NCBI GenBank assembly: GCA_028751875.1
Contig: CM054145.1
Coordinates: forward strand, 1,848,067 to 1,912,066
Direction of reading: 5' to 3'
DNA length: 64,000 nt
Origin: Rapana venosa
Lineage: Eukaryota; Mollusca; Gastropoda; Neogastropoda; Muricidae
The notes beneath the pieces were generated by a model. It did not search any database. It saw only the letters and a list, made by a program, of their open reading frames with translations, and was not told the origin of the DNA. Below, in pieces: positions 21,507 to 33,566 of the stretch; position 1 is the first letter of the stretch, and each line of letters starts with the position of its first letter. Position numbers and translations under genes: made by a program.

Positions 21507-21752
21507 GCTGAGCAACTGCGTTATCCTAGGGGAGACAGAGTCTCTGGGTCGAGGCGTGGAGACGATGACCAGCAGGGCGAGGAGGAGGGCAAAGTGGGGC
21601 ACGCTGTACATGGAGGGGGGCAAACTGCTGACCAACAGGCAGGGCGCCATCCCACGCGTTCCTGATGATATGACCCCCTCCTCCTCCTCCTTCTTCTGCT
21701 GCTGCTTCTTGCTCATGGAGGCACCACAAAGAGCCCGGGGAGGGTGAGGAGC
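21507..21752 (-). pseudogene. Candidate coding exon, copy B (frame broken)
   Basis: Counterpart of 5174-5435. The acceptor-like GGATTCCAG and the hydrophobic and K/E-rich segments are the same. One base is missing just before the MSKK codons, so the incoming frame stops at TGA. Translation starting at that ATG would be unaffected. It also lacks the stop seen in copy A and would read into GT repeats. The difference is either an assembly indel or a sign that the frame is not under selection. Confidence 0.4.
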
Positions 21753-23030
21753 CTGGAATCCAACGACCGAGGTTTTATTGAACTGGTGTGTTAGTTTTTA
21801 TTTTGTTCTGATTGGGTTACAGAGTGCTGAGGATTTCTTTCTTGCTAGCTGTGCTTTGCCCTGTCTGAGTGTCTGCGTCTCTCTCGTCTGTGTTGTGTGT
21901 GGTGTGTGTGGTGGTGCGTGCGTGTGTTTTGTTATACACAACATACGTAAATACATACATACATCATAAAATACATATACACATACAACATACCACATAC
22001 ATCCATCCATCCATTCATACAAACACACACAAACACACACAGACACACACAGACACACACACACACGAGCAGGTGGAAACAGCTCCGAATTCACCTAGAA
22101 AACTCGATTTCGATACATAGCGTAGTTTCCCCCCACTGCACTCCACTGCACCACAATACAGCATAATAGAAAACAAATACAAAACAAACTCTCCAACTTG
22201 ATCCTCTGCCGAAGTCAAATACGCCAAAGGCCTGACTTGTCAGGTACTTAACGGCAGTGCAAGGCAGTTTCGTTCAAAATGACAGACCCCTGAACAGTTG
22301 TTGCGGTCTGAGCGTCCTGTCCGACGAAGAAGAAAGAAATGTGGTGCTAGGCTAAATGAATGAAGGCTGACTCATTCAAAGCAAAATGAAACGGCAAACA
22401 CATGACTAATTCTTTACAGCCTTTCTCTGTCTATTCATCGACAGTCGACGAAATGAAAAAGCAGACTATTAATATATAATCATTCAGTGTGTCGACTCCA
22501 TGATTGATTACAAGTGGCCAATATTGTATCATTCACGGAGGGAAGGTGTGAAATCAGAGCCAGCGAGCTAGCAAGCGTGTGAACGCACATGCGCGTATGC
22601 ACGCACACACACAGTCACACACACATTCACATACGTGCGCGCGCAGGCACACACACAGTACACACACACACACATACTCTTGACATGCTCGCGCGTTTAC
22701 ACACACACACATGTCGCTGGCAATGAAAGAGAGAAAGAGCGAGAGAAGGGGGGCGGGGGAAGGAGAGAAGGGAGAGAGAGAGACAGGTAGGGGTGGAGGG
22801 GAGAGAGAGAGAGAGAGACAGGTAGGGGTGGAGGGGAGAGAGAGAGAAGAGAGACAGGTAGGGGTGGAGGGGAGAGAGAGAGAGAGAAGGGGAGAGAGAG
22901 AGAGAGAAGGGAGAAGAGAGAGAAGAGGAAGGGAGAGAGGGAGGGAGGGGGAGAGAGAGAAAAGAGACAGAGACAGAGAGAGGGAGTTTCCATATCACAA
23001 AGAGGAAAAAGAGACACGAAAAAAACCAAC
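21753..23030. repeat. Copy B spacer with GT/ATAC/AC and GA arrays
   Basis: Counterpart of 5436-6760. GT and ATAC tracts at 21895-22000 are interrupted compared with copy A. AC blocks lie at 22022-22065 and 22600-22705. The GA-rich array with the ACAGGTAGGGGTGGAGGGG unit is at 22727-22985. No gene is seen. Confidence 0.85.
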
Positions 23031-23045
23031 CTTTCCATTCCATTC

Positions 23046-23330
23046 TTGGGAGGCACCGTGGTCGAGTGGTTTAGGCGGTCAACTCGTGATCCAGAGGTCG
23101 CGGGTTCGATCCCCGCTCGGCTCGGTGTTGTGTCCTTGGGAAAGACACTTTACTCCTATTTTCCTCACTCCACCCAGGTGTACAAGTGGGTACCAGCTCT
23201 GCTGGGGAAGTATCTGGCGACAGACTACGTCCCCGTCCCCAGGGGGGGGTGAAAAACCATCAGTTCGCTTAACGCTACAGAAACCGGGATAAGCTCCGGC
23301 TCTATGGGCCTTCTGGCTCGAAAGAACATA
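23046..23330 (+). mobile_element. SINE family D with target-site duplication, copy B
   Basis: Same element as 6776-7058, flanked by the identical 15-bp direct repeat at 23031-23045 and 23331-23345. The main difference is a C/G-rich variant near 23230-23248. The tRNA-like head, A-box and B-box are unchanged. Confidence 0.9.
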
Positions 23331-23345
23331 CTTTCCATTCCATTC

Positions 23346-25126
23346 AGGGCATTAACAAACCCATGAATATAAAAAAAAAGTGACTGAATGAAAATAAGCA
23401 TTAAAAACAACAACAAAAATAACCCAATAGCGACAAAACATACTAACCCAATGAGTCAAAGTAATAAGCAAGAAAAAAAGAAAAGAAAAAAAGAACCAGT
23501 AATTAAAGACAATAAAACGTATGTATTTTTAAACGACAAAATTGATAAATTGTAATGTATCGAAAGAGAGGCCAATAGTGTGAGAGAGAGTACGTGTGTG
23601 CACGCCCCCCCCCCCCCCCCGTCCATCTCTCTCACAGTGCTTATAAATACGAATAATACCAACTCCCTCTTGTTCCGGGATTTCTCTCGATGTCCCAGAC
23701 ATATTATCACTATATCAGTCTAATGTATCGTTTTCGCTTGAACGCTCTCCGTACAAAACTTTGCAAAAATATTCAATGTTTGTGTGATGAACAAATCACA
23801 GTGAACCATTTCCTTGTGCGCTGCTCATTAATGCGACTGTCAGTTTCACAAAAGCTTGGGCATTGCCATCCTCCCAACTGTCCTTTATCTCTAGAGCACA
23901 TTTTGAATAACTTTTCCCCTTCTTCACGAGTTTTCTTTTTATTTAAATAGCATCCGGGTTGGGTATCTACCGTTCATTCACGTTAAGCTGCTATGTTATG
24001 ATTCGGTTAATGTTATTTTAAAATTACTCGAATTTTATGTTAAATTAGTTATGTTATACAAGTTATGGTATTTCAATAATGTGCTATTTTTTGCCCTATT
24101 ATTTTTAACATTTTTTTTTTATAATACTTTTTCTTCAACATACACACACAACACACACATCTCTATGTACGCACTTGAACTTGCACATGCTTAACCAATA
24201 CACATACTTACCTTTTTTTTTTTCTTTTTTCAAAATCCTTTTCCCTATCGTCTAATACCACTTAACGTGGCAGGCACACAAAATAGTCAAGGTGATGGGC
24301 AGGGTAAAACCACTTCTTTTTGTTAGGTGTTCTTTTTTCCCCCTTCCCACCTTCAAATCCTCCTTCCTTTCTCCCCCCGTCCTCGAATTCAGAATAAAAT
24401 CTGATGTACTACTCAACCCGATTGCTTTTGTGCCTCTAAAACAAAGCGTGGTACATATTTCGAACACAAAACATACTAAAAACAAGACTTTCCTGTTGTT
24501 AAGTTTCATAGCTCAAAATAAAAGGGACTCCCATTTCGAATCGAACGAACAGATTTTCTGCCAGTTTTATGAAGAAGTTAGGGCGTGGGACTTGGCTAAC
24601 AATGTCAAGTCAAACCTATTGAAACTTTGACATCTTACAGGGTTGGGTGTTTTTTTCCCAAACACTTTCAACTCAACCCCGTGATTTGAAACAAGTCTAT
24701 CTAGTCAAAGCAAAATGTCAATGTGTTCTGCACTTTCTTTTGGAGCGCCTCGTGCCTCCCTTAGTCTTTCCACGCCAACATGGTGATGCAATAATGAAAA
24801 CGAATCGATTCATTGCTAGCTGGCAGAGAAAAAGAGGTATTTGAATGAATAGTCGACTCACAAAACCCGACGCATTATGTTCTGGGTCAACTTGTTTATG
24901 TAAGCCTGTTTTCAAATCTGTCACAACACTTTTATTGTTTGTCATTCTTGTTAATATTATGTTACTGTCCCTTCACCCTATCCTTCTCTTGTTCAACATC
25001 ACAGCAAGGTGGGGGGAGGGAGAGGGAGAGAGCCAGAGAGAAGGGGGGAGGAGAGGGGGAGAGGGGGAGAGAGGGGGGGGGAGAGAGAGGAGGGGGAGAG
25101 AGAGAGAGGAAGGGAGGAGGGAGGGA

Positions 25127-25161
<35 letters not shown>

Positions 25162-25198
25162 AGAGAGAAGAGAGAAAAGAGAGAGAGAGAGACAACAG
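23346..25198 (+). mobile_element. Copy B of LINE C-terminal remnant and flank
   Basis: Counterpart of 7074-8795. The LINE frame with MYRFRLNALRTKL and the C-x-C-x8-H-x4-C motif lies at 23690-23950, ending early because of local indels. After AT-rich 3' sequence and unique DNA, a GA/G-rich array covers 25012-25198, the stretch lost in the gap of copy A. Confidence 0.7.
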
Positions 25199-25561
25199 AG
25201 ACAGACACAGAGATGAACAGGACACAGCCAACGGGACACTTGAGGCAAAATCGGTGTAGCCCTACATTTCTTTCACTTAGTGCAAGGTGCTTTTTCTTTT
25301 TATCTTAAAGTGTAATATTAAGTGCATCATATTAATTGGTGCTCTTATGGTATGACGTTGCGTTCTAATCATGTGCCTATTGGCAAGTGTCTATACATGC
25401 TGTGTGTTAGTTCTTCAGTTTAATGTCCTTCCACTGAAATGAGATATCAACAGTTAAAAGTGTGTGGTGTGTGTGTGTGTGTGTGTGTGTCTGTGTGTGT
25501 CTGTGTCTGTGAGTGTGTGTATGTGTCTGTGAGTGTGTATACGGGGTTCGTATATATATAT

Positions 25562-25614
<53 letters not shown>

Positions 25615-26360
25615 TGTGTGTGTGATTGTGTGTGTGTGTGTGTTTTGTGTGTAAATATATGAAAGAAAATGTGTGGCTATGTGAGTGAGTGTGCCTATGT
25701 GGGGTGTATACGTGTGTGCGCGTAAATGTGTTTATGTGTGTGCGCGTGCGTTCAGATGTGTGTGTGTGTGTGTGTGTGTGTGCGTGCGTGCGTGCGGGCG
25801 CGCTTGTGTGTTCTTTCTTAGGTACGTCTCTTCACTCGCAATGATACAAGACAAAAAAGAAATGATAATGTAATTTATAAAATTCTCTCTCTCTCTCTCT
25901 CTCTCTTTCAAGAAAAATAGGTGGCATGAGACCAAACCACGAGTTAACAATTTTTTCTTTTTACTCTTACTAGTTAACCCTATAAACTAAAAGCACTTGC
26001 TGAAACAGGGGGCGACTCGAGCAACAAAACCCCCAAAAGGAAAAAATGGGTGAATAACGGATGTGAAAACAGATGATAACTTCCTAGGACCCTCTCCTTT
26101 TGAGAGAGAGAAAAAGAGGGGAAAGAGAGAGAGAGGAAAGAGAGAGGAGGAGAGAGAGAGAGAGAAGAACTCGAATCAACGGTTTTTTTCAAAAAAAGGG
26201 CCATTGGCCCAACTGAAGGGGGTTGCCGAACTGTTTAGTATTTTGGTTAAACACATACCCCCAAAAACCACACACAACACAAACACCACCACAGACCAAC
26301 ATGTTACGTAAAACACAAAGTCAGCTACAAAAATTTCACTTGGTAACATTATCCCCTTTT
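25199..26360. repeat. Spacer with GT/TA/GT and CT/GA microsatellites
   Basis: 25405-25460 holds an inverted copy of the GAAGGACGTT-type repeat core. 25461-25550 is GT-rich, 25551-25606 is (TA)n that could extrude as a cruciform, 25607-25810 is GT-rich. (CT)n is at 25886-25907 and (GA)-rich sequence at 26100-26165. No coding sequence is recognised. Confidence 0.8.
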
Positions 26361-29300
26361 ATTCAAAGGCTTTCCAAAATAAAGTGAGGCTGCGCAAAAC
26401 CCCGGGATGACTTGATGCCAGGAGTAAACAAGCTAAAAAAAATTAGGCGTCTACTATATTTAACGGGAATGTAGTTCGCCAAACCCTCAAATACGGGACG
26501 CCAAGACAAAGTGTACTTACCTCCGGCTTGCTTAATAAGGGGCATAGCACCCTGAGGTCGTCAATACCCTTTTTCTTGACTAAATTTTATAAACATTTTA
26601 TTTTTTTTAACCCCAATCAAACTTAGACATTTTTTTTTTCAAATGTATACCATATCAAGTTTTAGAAAAGGGTTTGACATCATGCAACTTAAAATTGTCT
26701 GTACTTTTTGAAATCTTTCACTTTTTTGTATAGATTACCCATTGCTGCCCGGCAGTCAATCAATCTCTCCCTGAAAGCGTTAAAAACTCTCTAAAATTTT
26801 TCCGACTCCTTGTTAGCCAAAAAACCAAACCCGATTCACACAAAAGTTTATTGTGTTGCCCATTTTTTTTTTCCCTTTGACATCAGATTAAAGCATCTTG
26901 TAGGCTTTAAAAGGTAGCCCCCTTATCATATGCAAACTTAATCCAATATCAAGCATCTTACGCAGCATTAACAGAGAGGGGTATTAAGTTCACAAAAACA
27001 AATCATTAGGTGTACGTTACTAAGCCTAAAAACTGTTTTTAAAGCAAAGAGGTGATGATTCAAAATTGTTACAGCGCACCCAAACCCCCCATATTTCTGC
27101 CCATATAACACAGGGTTGTATTTGTGCACAAATATCTTAATGAAAAATAAAAAGAGTTTTTTTTAAAAATTTTTCCCGAGTTTTTTCAACCAAAAACAGG
27201 CTTCGTTTACCTCGACTCCCAGATCTTTACATGCAGTTGTGAAACAAGCTTAGTAAAAAAACAGTTTCCTAAATATTTATATACATTAATAACAGGCATT
27301 TTTCCCTTTGTAAAACCTTTTTCAGAGCAGCTAAAAAACCCCCTTTTTCTAAATACAACATTTACCCTTACCAATTAACCAAAAATCCAGTGCTGTTGAA
27401 GCCTGTTAAGTTTTTTAAAAACTGCTTTTAAAAACCTACACTGTTTCAGATAGCAGGATAACATCATCAGCAAGCGAAGAAAAAACAAGTCTGAGAAATC
27501 TTGGGGGAAAGTGGCACCATTTTACCATTTTTGATATGTCCGGGCTAACTCTTGATAAAAAAGAAAAAAATAAGGGGCACATACATCCCCCTGTTTAAGC
27601 CCGGGTAAGATATTTGTCATCATTTTAGTTCCACATCTTTTTCTGCTTTGACTTCTGATACGGGCTCTCAAACATCGTAATATTTTCCCCTTCAAAAACC
27701 ATTTTTTAGGAAAATGGGCCCACAAAAGTTCCTGTTAACAGAATCAAATGTTTTTTCAAAGTCAATAATGCTACATAGAGCTTACGGTTATGAGCAAACG
27801 TTCTGTACAAAGAACAGAGAAACATTTTCCTATAGTGAGTATCCTCTTTTAAAACCCTTTGGTGCCACCGAAAATATTATTCTTCATAACCCATTTTGTA
27901 GCTATGTTAAAAATAGTACTATATCCCATACTTATGTCAGTAAGAGAAATTCCCCGTAGTTATTAGGTTATAAAAACACACCCTTTTTTGCAATTGTTTT
28001 ATAGATTCACCCATTTATCTGGAAAAAGACCATCACAAAAATTTTTTTGAATAGTTTTAGAAGGAAAAGCAAAATTTTTTCCCCTCCATATTTTAGCAAT
28101 TCCCAATGTTTGTCAGGCCCGGGCTGCTTCTCACTTTTTAAATTTTCAAAGGGCCCCTAAATTTCATCTTTAGATAGGGGACATCAAACTCCCATTTCCA
28201 TCACTGAACATCGTAACATGGAGTTGGCTAATGAGTCTTTCCCAACGGGTTTTAAATGTTAAAACCCTCGTCAACTGATAATATTTTTTGGGACTTTTTC
28301 TAAATGAACCCTTCTTAACCTTTTCCAAACTGGATTGAGAAGAAAGATGACATCATATCTGCAAGAAGGTCTTTTTACGTTTTTTTTTTTCGTTCAAGCA
28401 TGCATTTTATCCCTTCTTGGACACAGTACACTTTTTTGGGTCCTCATTTTTTAATTTTTTTCGGAAAGCTTTCAGAATTTTTCTGACCTTTTTCATACTT
28501 TTACATTCATTACAAACCAAGTATCATTTGATGGACCTTTATTGATTTGTACCTGTTTTTTCTACATTCGCATGGCTTTTATGAAAACCCTTTTAAAAAA
28601 ATCTAAAGCTTTATTAATTTTCCCCTCAACATCTAAAGGCATTAATAAAAATTCAACTTTTTCACATCCCGGAGATTTTTTTAATAAAATGAGAGTTTGT
28701 TTCATCCCATACAAAATTTTTTCCCTGACAGAAAGGCTTTAACAGTTTCCACACCTGTATTTATCGGATTAATAATAATTTAAAGGAAGGGGATCGGAAT
28801 AAACGTCGCAACAAAATACGACAGATCAAAAATCGAGAAAAAAAATATCTGCACTAAAAAATAATCATTAACATACATCCCCCAAGAGATGTATGTATGC
28901 GTCCTTGTTTGGGCACCATTACATACGCCATTTGAATCGTAAATAAGAGCAGTGCACAATTTTAATAGTAATTTACCATATTGTTGATACCAATCTTCAG
29001 AATTCGTTGCGCTGAAAGAATACTTTTACTTTGGACATCGAACTAAAGTCATTTTTTACATGCTACAAGAAAAGTTTGAGGTCCGCTGTTTAAGTCTCCA
29101 ATTTTATATTACTTTATCCAGGTCACCACACAATTTACTAAACATTCTTCCCAAAATAGCAATTCCATTATCATTGTCAAAATGTTATAAAAAGGCAAAT
29201 TCAGGGGGGGATAACCACGACAGCAAAACATTTCTTTCTGTACACAAAAGAGATTTGTCACAGAAAAAGTGCAAAAATTGGTATGGAACATCTAAACAAT

Positions 29301-30915
29301 TCACAAAAGCAGTTAACTATGCCCTTTTTAAAAAAACAAAAACCCCTAAAAACGCTCCCCCTTTATGGCTAACTTTTAAATTTCCCCCTTTTCAGAAGGC
29401 CTTTTTAAACCAGAAAAACATCTGGGTGGACTTTTCCCGGGGAAAGTTTTTGTCAGACATATAAAACAAAACTAGCACATAAATACAAAATCTCTATCAG
29501 ACCGTTTTTGACAACAATCCATTTTTTATTCCAAGCAAAAATGAAAAAGTTTTTTTTTGTTTTATCTGTATTTCCACAATTCAATTGATCCACCCCTCAA
29601 ACTGACACTTTCACCAAAAACATTGACTGACAAAAAACATCATCATGCTTTCCCCACATTAAAGAAGGCCCCTTTTAAAGGAAGACTGCCACAAACACAT
29701 GGTCAGCTGGTGTTAGACCTAGGGCCCAAAATCGACTTCTTTGTCTAGCCCTTTTTACGTGGCAAATGTCCGCCCCCACTTCATCACAACTCAGCCTCAC
29801 TTGGCTAAGCCCCATTACATGAGTGTCAATGGGCTAGTGACCGGTGTTGTTTACTTTTTCCCACCCCCCGTAAATTGAGCTATGGCAGGATGATTGATGG
29901 GGGCCAACAAGTATTCCCTTTTTTAAGATCATTAAGGGTCAACCTTCGCCATTTAAAGATCAAATGATCAAAGACCATTCTCCATTTTTTTTCCCTGCCT
30001 ACACCTTCAAGTTGGGGCAAAATTGTGCCTAATATTCTAACAGTTTTGGAAAAATCGTCGTCTACAAAACCTTGAACCTTTCAAAACGAGTTTTAAGCCT
30101 TTAATATTCTAAGCTTTTCTTTTAAAAACAAAACCTCAATTTTTAAAGGGGGAGTTTGGGTTTTTAAATTACCTGTGCAACATCAAACTTAACATCTGCT
30201 ACATCCCTTTTTCGGAAAAGAAGATTTCTCACGAACTTTCACAAACACTCCATCCCAAACTTTTTTTTTTCCCTGCCTGAAAAAATAATTGTTCCGTCTT
30301 TACCGGCCTTTTTGAAGTCTGATTCTTTTTTTTAGTTTTTTCACTCTGTCCATAGTTCGTATTTGATTGCTTTAAATCTAAATTTTCAGTCCTAAGATGT
30401 TCAATTTTGTCTAATACCACATTTCCTCTTCAAGGACAACAGTTTGTCAACTTTTTTTTGATTCCTCATATCCTTTTTTTGTCTTTTGCAAGTTCTCCAC
30501 TTTCTTTCCCTCTTGGCCCTTCGTGGGGAAATGTTTCCTCAGGGGCTCTGTAGGAAGGACTCCGTCTACTGTGTACATTTTTTAGGTGTGCTGGGGGCCA
30601 TATCGCACTTCTTTGGATTCCGTGCAGCTTTTCCTGGATAGTGCCACGACCACCACACCACTCGTCAGGCTGGTTTGCCTCAGCTTCCGTCCTTGACCAG
30701 GGCCAGGGTTAAAACTCCACATCACCACACCGAACAAAAGGCCCCCCCGAATAGATAGTGAGGGGCAGTCCTAACAAAACACCCTCTCGCCCACTTTTTT
30801 TGCGTCGGATGGACACTGCCATGGCTGATTTAATTTGCCCCTTTTGGGCATGAACAGGCGAATACTGCCGCAAATGTCCCACAGACAGCCCTGTAAAACT
30901 GCAGCATATTCCCAT
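26360..30915 (-). mobile_element. LINE with ORF1 and reverse transcriptase, frame-broken
   Basis: Read on the minus strand. About 30420-30229 gives a coiled-coil-like heptad stretch (VLDKIEHLRTENLDLKQSN). 30065-29950 gives FVDDDFSKTVRI and a segment like the C-terminal domain of L1-type ORF1 proteins. Reverse-transcriptase blocks follow in order: a KKG-PNN-LT region (about 28020-27960), motif A as DFEKTFDSVNR (27770-27732), motif B as LKQGDVCAP (about 27606-27575) and motif C as LADDVILLS (27474-27446). A C-terminal region runs to about 26800. The endonuclease is not clear. Many frame changes fall in homopolymers, so the element may be more intact than it looks. Probably L2/CR1-group. Confidence 0.82.
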
Positions 30916-31032
30916 CCTCCTTTCTAACTGTATGCTAACAAAGAAGAATTAAGGCCCTTAAAACATACTAATTCAAAAAAACTAGAGCAATTTTCCCCAC
31001 TCTTCACCTTCGCATTACGTGATCGGGCCCCC

Positions 31033-31103
31033 GAGAGAGAGAGAGAGAGGAGGAGAGAGAAGGAAAAAGAGAGGGGGGAGAGAGGGAAAGGGAGGAGAGG
31101 AAA

Positions 31104-31135
<32 letters not shown>

Positions 31136-31458
31136 AAGAGAAAGGGGGAGAGAGAGAGAGAGAGAAAGAGAAAAAAGGGGAGGGGAAAAGAGAGGAGAAG
31201 AGAGAAAAAAAAGAGAGAAAAGAGAGGAAGGGGAGAGGGGAGAGAAAAGAAGAGAAGAGAAGAGAGAGAAAAGAGAGAGAAGAGAGAGAAGAGAGAGAAA
31301 AGAGGAAAGAAGAGAAAAGAGAGAAGAGAGAAAAAGAGAGAGAAGGAGAGAGAAAAAAAGAAGAGAAGAGAAGAGAAAAAAGAGAAAAGGAGAGAGAGAG
31401 AGAGAGAAGAGAAGAGAGAGAGAAGAGAGAGAGAAAGAGAGAAGAAGAGAGAGAGAGA

Positions 31459-31532
<74 letters not shown>

Positions 31533-31551
31533 AGAGAGAGGGAGAGAGAAG

Positions 31552-31589
<38 letters not shown>

Positions 31590-31603
31590 AGAGAGAGAGA
31601 GAA

Positions 31604-31647
<44 letters not shown>

Positions 31648-31648
31648 A

Positions 31649-31743
<95 letters not shown>

Positions 31744-31846
31744 AAAGAGAAGAAAAGAAGAGAGAGGAGAAGAAAAGAGAAAAGAAGAGGGAGAGAGAGA
31801 GAGAGAGAGGGGGGAGAGAGAGAGGAGAGAGGAGAGAGAGGAGAGA
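31033..31846. repeat. 814-nt uninterrupted polypurine tract
   Basis: Only A and G on the plus strand from 31033 to 31846, mostly GA with AAGAG and GGGA variants. Mirror-symmetric polypurine sequence of this kind can form intramolecular triplex DNA. Long E/R/K-rich frames here are artefacts of the repeat. Confidence 0.95.
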
Positions 31847-31931
31847 CGGGACGAAAGAGACAAAAAGGGGTGGAGAGGGTGTGGACTTGGGGACAAAACT
31901 TCCCCAGTTAAAAATGTTTTTTTTAAAATAT

Positions 31932-32336
31932 AATTTATTTATTTATACCACTTTAAGTCATGCAGATTTCTCTGCATGAAATTTGGGCTGCTCTCCCCGG
32001 GGAGAGCGCGTCACCACAAGAACAGTGCCACCTTTTTTTTTTCCTGTCTGCAACTGTATTTGTTTCCCTATCAGGGTGGCTTTTATCTACAGAATTTTGC
32101 CAGGGACAACTCTCTTGTTGCCGTGGGTTCTTTTTACGTGCATTGAATAATTATGTGTAACACACGGGACCTCGGTTTATCGTCTCATCCGAAAGATTAG
32201 CACCCAGACCACCACTCATGGTCTAATGGATGGGGGAAAAGTTTCGGGTCCAAACGGGATTCGAACCATCGCACACTGCCGACCCGGACTTTTCGCTTTC
32301 TGGACAGGCGCGTTACCTCTAGACCACCGATCCACC
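31932..32336 (-). mobile_element. SINE family C, full length
   Basis: On the minus strand the tRNA-like head starts at 32336 (GGTGGTCTAGAGGTAACGCG with A-box) and has the B-box GGTTCGAATCC. The body contains TCTTTCGGATGAGACGATAA, then ATTATTCAATGCACGTAAAA, a purine-rich middle, and ends TGACTTAAAGTGGTATAAAT with an A/T tail. Other copies are at 33944-34357 and 47834-48257. Confidence 0.9.
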
Positions 32337-32430
32337 TTGTGTATGTGTATGGACTACTCTATTCATTTGTTTTATGGGCTGCTAAAAAGAACACACTGAT
32401 GAGTGTGATGATGCATGTCACTAAGTACTA

Positions 32431-32715
32431 AAAGGTAAAGATGTCCCATAACCTATAAGGTCGATCAGAGGACCTCACTTCCCTAGGGGTCAGTATACTG
32501 AGGGCGGCACCCATCTCCTCTCCCTCGCTGCTTTACCTTCCCTGACCCTGAAGAGGGCAGGTACCCATTTACAGCTGGGCGAACTGGGGGACTGTGCTGA
32601 AGCCAAGGCACGTAAACAGTCACCCATCCAACTGGTAACCACGCTCGATGTTGCTTAACATTGGCTGGGGGAAAGCGAGTGCTCTGACCACTGAGCGATC
32701 CCGGATCCCGTCCCC
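32431..32715 (-). mobile_element. SINE family E (tRNA/5S-like chimera), best copy
   Basis: Minus-strand order: tRNA-like start GGGATCGCTCAGTGGTCAGA, a short link, then a 43-nt stretch (about 32672-32630) that by eye matches roughly four of five positions of the 5S rRNA 3' half (GTTAAGCAACATCGAG, GGTTACCAGTTGGATGGGTG). The body and a GGACATCTTTACCTTTT end follow. Chimeric 5S/tRNA SINEs are known in vertebrates (AmnSINE type) but with 5S first. Here the tRNA-like piece is first. Confidence 0.8.
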
Positions 32716-33566
32716 TTCAGTGCGATATCATATTTCTGGCACAAGGCCTCCTCAGCTTCTTGTTTGAGCCGTCCAAGCAAAGATGACGAGTTTGGGGACA
32801 ACAGCACTTGAGGATTCTGGGCAACCTGCTAAGAAAATGCTTTGTTTGGCGCAGATTTTTCATTCTCTTGATTTTATTATTATTACTACGATCCAATTTG
32901 AACACAAAACTCTTCTAGTCTCTTCCCTTTTTTTGTGCTTTCCCGCACTCCTCCCTGCTTCCTCTAGATATCTAGTTTACGACTATTTTTCAATCCGACA
33001 TAGCCTACAATTTCTCCTTCGTTTCAATGCTTGAGTCTAGTGATCGTCGGGATTACGTTCATTGGAATTTCTTTTCTTTGAGTATGTTTTTAATTTCATT
33101 TTTTATGAATTCCCTAATCAAGCAAGGGTGGGATAAAAAAAAAGAACAAATTTGCGATTCGTAACCCTTTAAAGTTTAAAAATCATCTATTCTTTATTCA
33201 TTCTCTCTCTGGGCCCAAATCGGCTTAAAAACTCACTCACTCACAAACGTATCCCCAAATAAAATAAATAAATAAAAAAAAAAAACACCACACAATCATC
33301 TGCATCACAAAAACCCCAACCACACACAGACACACATCCAAACAATCTCTCATCATTAGCCTTACCCGCGGTGTGTAGGCAGCAACAAAGCGCTTCCACT
33401 CCCCCTATCCTGGGCCAACCTAGTCATGATCCCCAAGAGTGCTGCATGGCCTTCATCTCACTTTACTCACATACAAACTCGCACTAAATTGGTAAAGGAC
33501 TCTCTCTCTCTCTGGTCCAACTCTGGCTTAAAACGTAGACACACACACACACACAACAGTTGCATA
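32716..33566. other. Unique spacer, nothing recognised
   Basis: AT-rich sequence with short CT and AC runs at 33500-33556 and a loose CACTCACTCACA stretch near 33230. Open frames are short and show no motifs or codon bias. Confidence 0.45.

Larger units (their letters stand above)
12420..25060 (+). repeat. Duplicated segment, copy B
   Basis: Second copy of the locus at 1-8795. 13440-17560 matches 1049-4966 and 21336-25060 matches 4967-8795. The left margin is recognisable at 12420-12510 (counterpart of the first 100 bases). The counterpart of about 100-1030 is replaced by homopolymer-rich sequence. The 32-bp minisatellite is longer here (about 30 against 22 units) and a 3.77 kb block at 17560-21335 has no counterpart in copy A. 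Confidence 0.9.

Noticed and set aside
26363..26545. Frame with LIKQAGGKYTLSWRPVF as a separate host gene
   Set aside because: Lies directly downstream of the LINE reverse transcriptase on the same strand and is probably its 3' end. It has no independent support.
31015..31933. Open frames of about 300 codons rich in Glu/Arg or Ser/Leu
   Set aside because: They are direct translations of the polypurine/polypyrimidine tract and are open on both strands for that reason.
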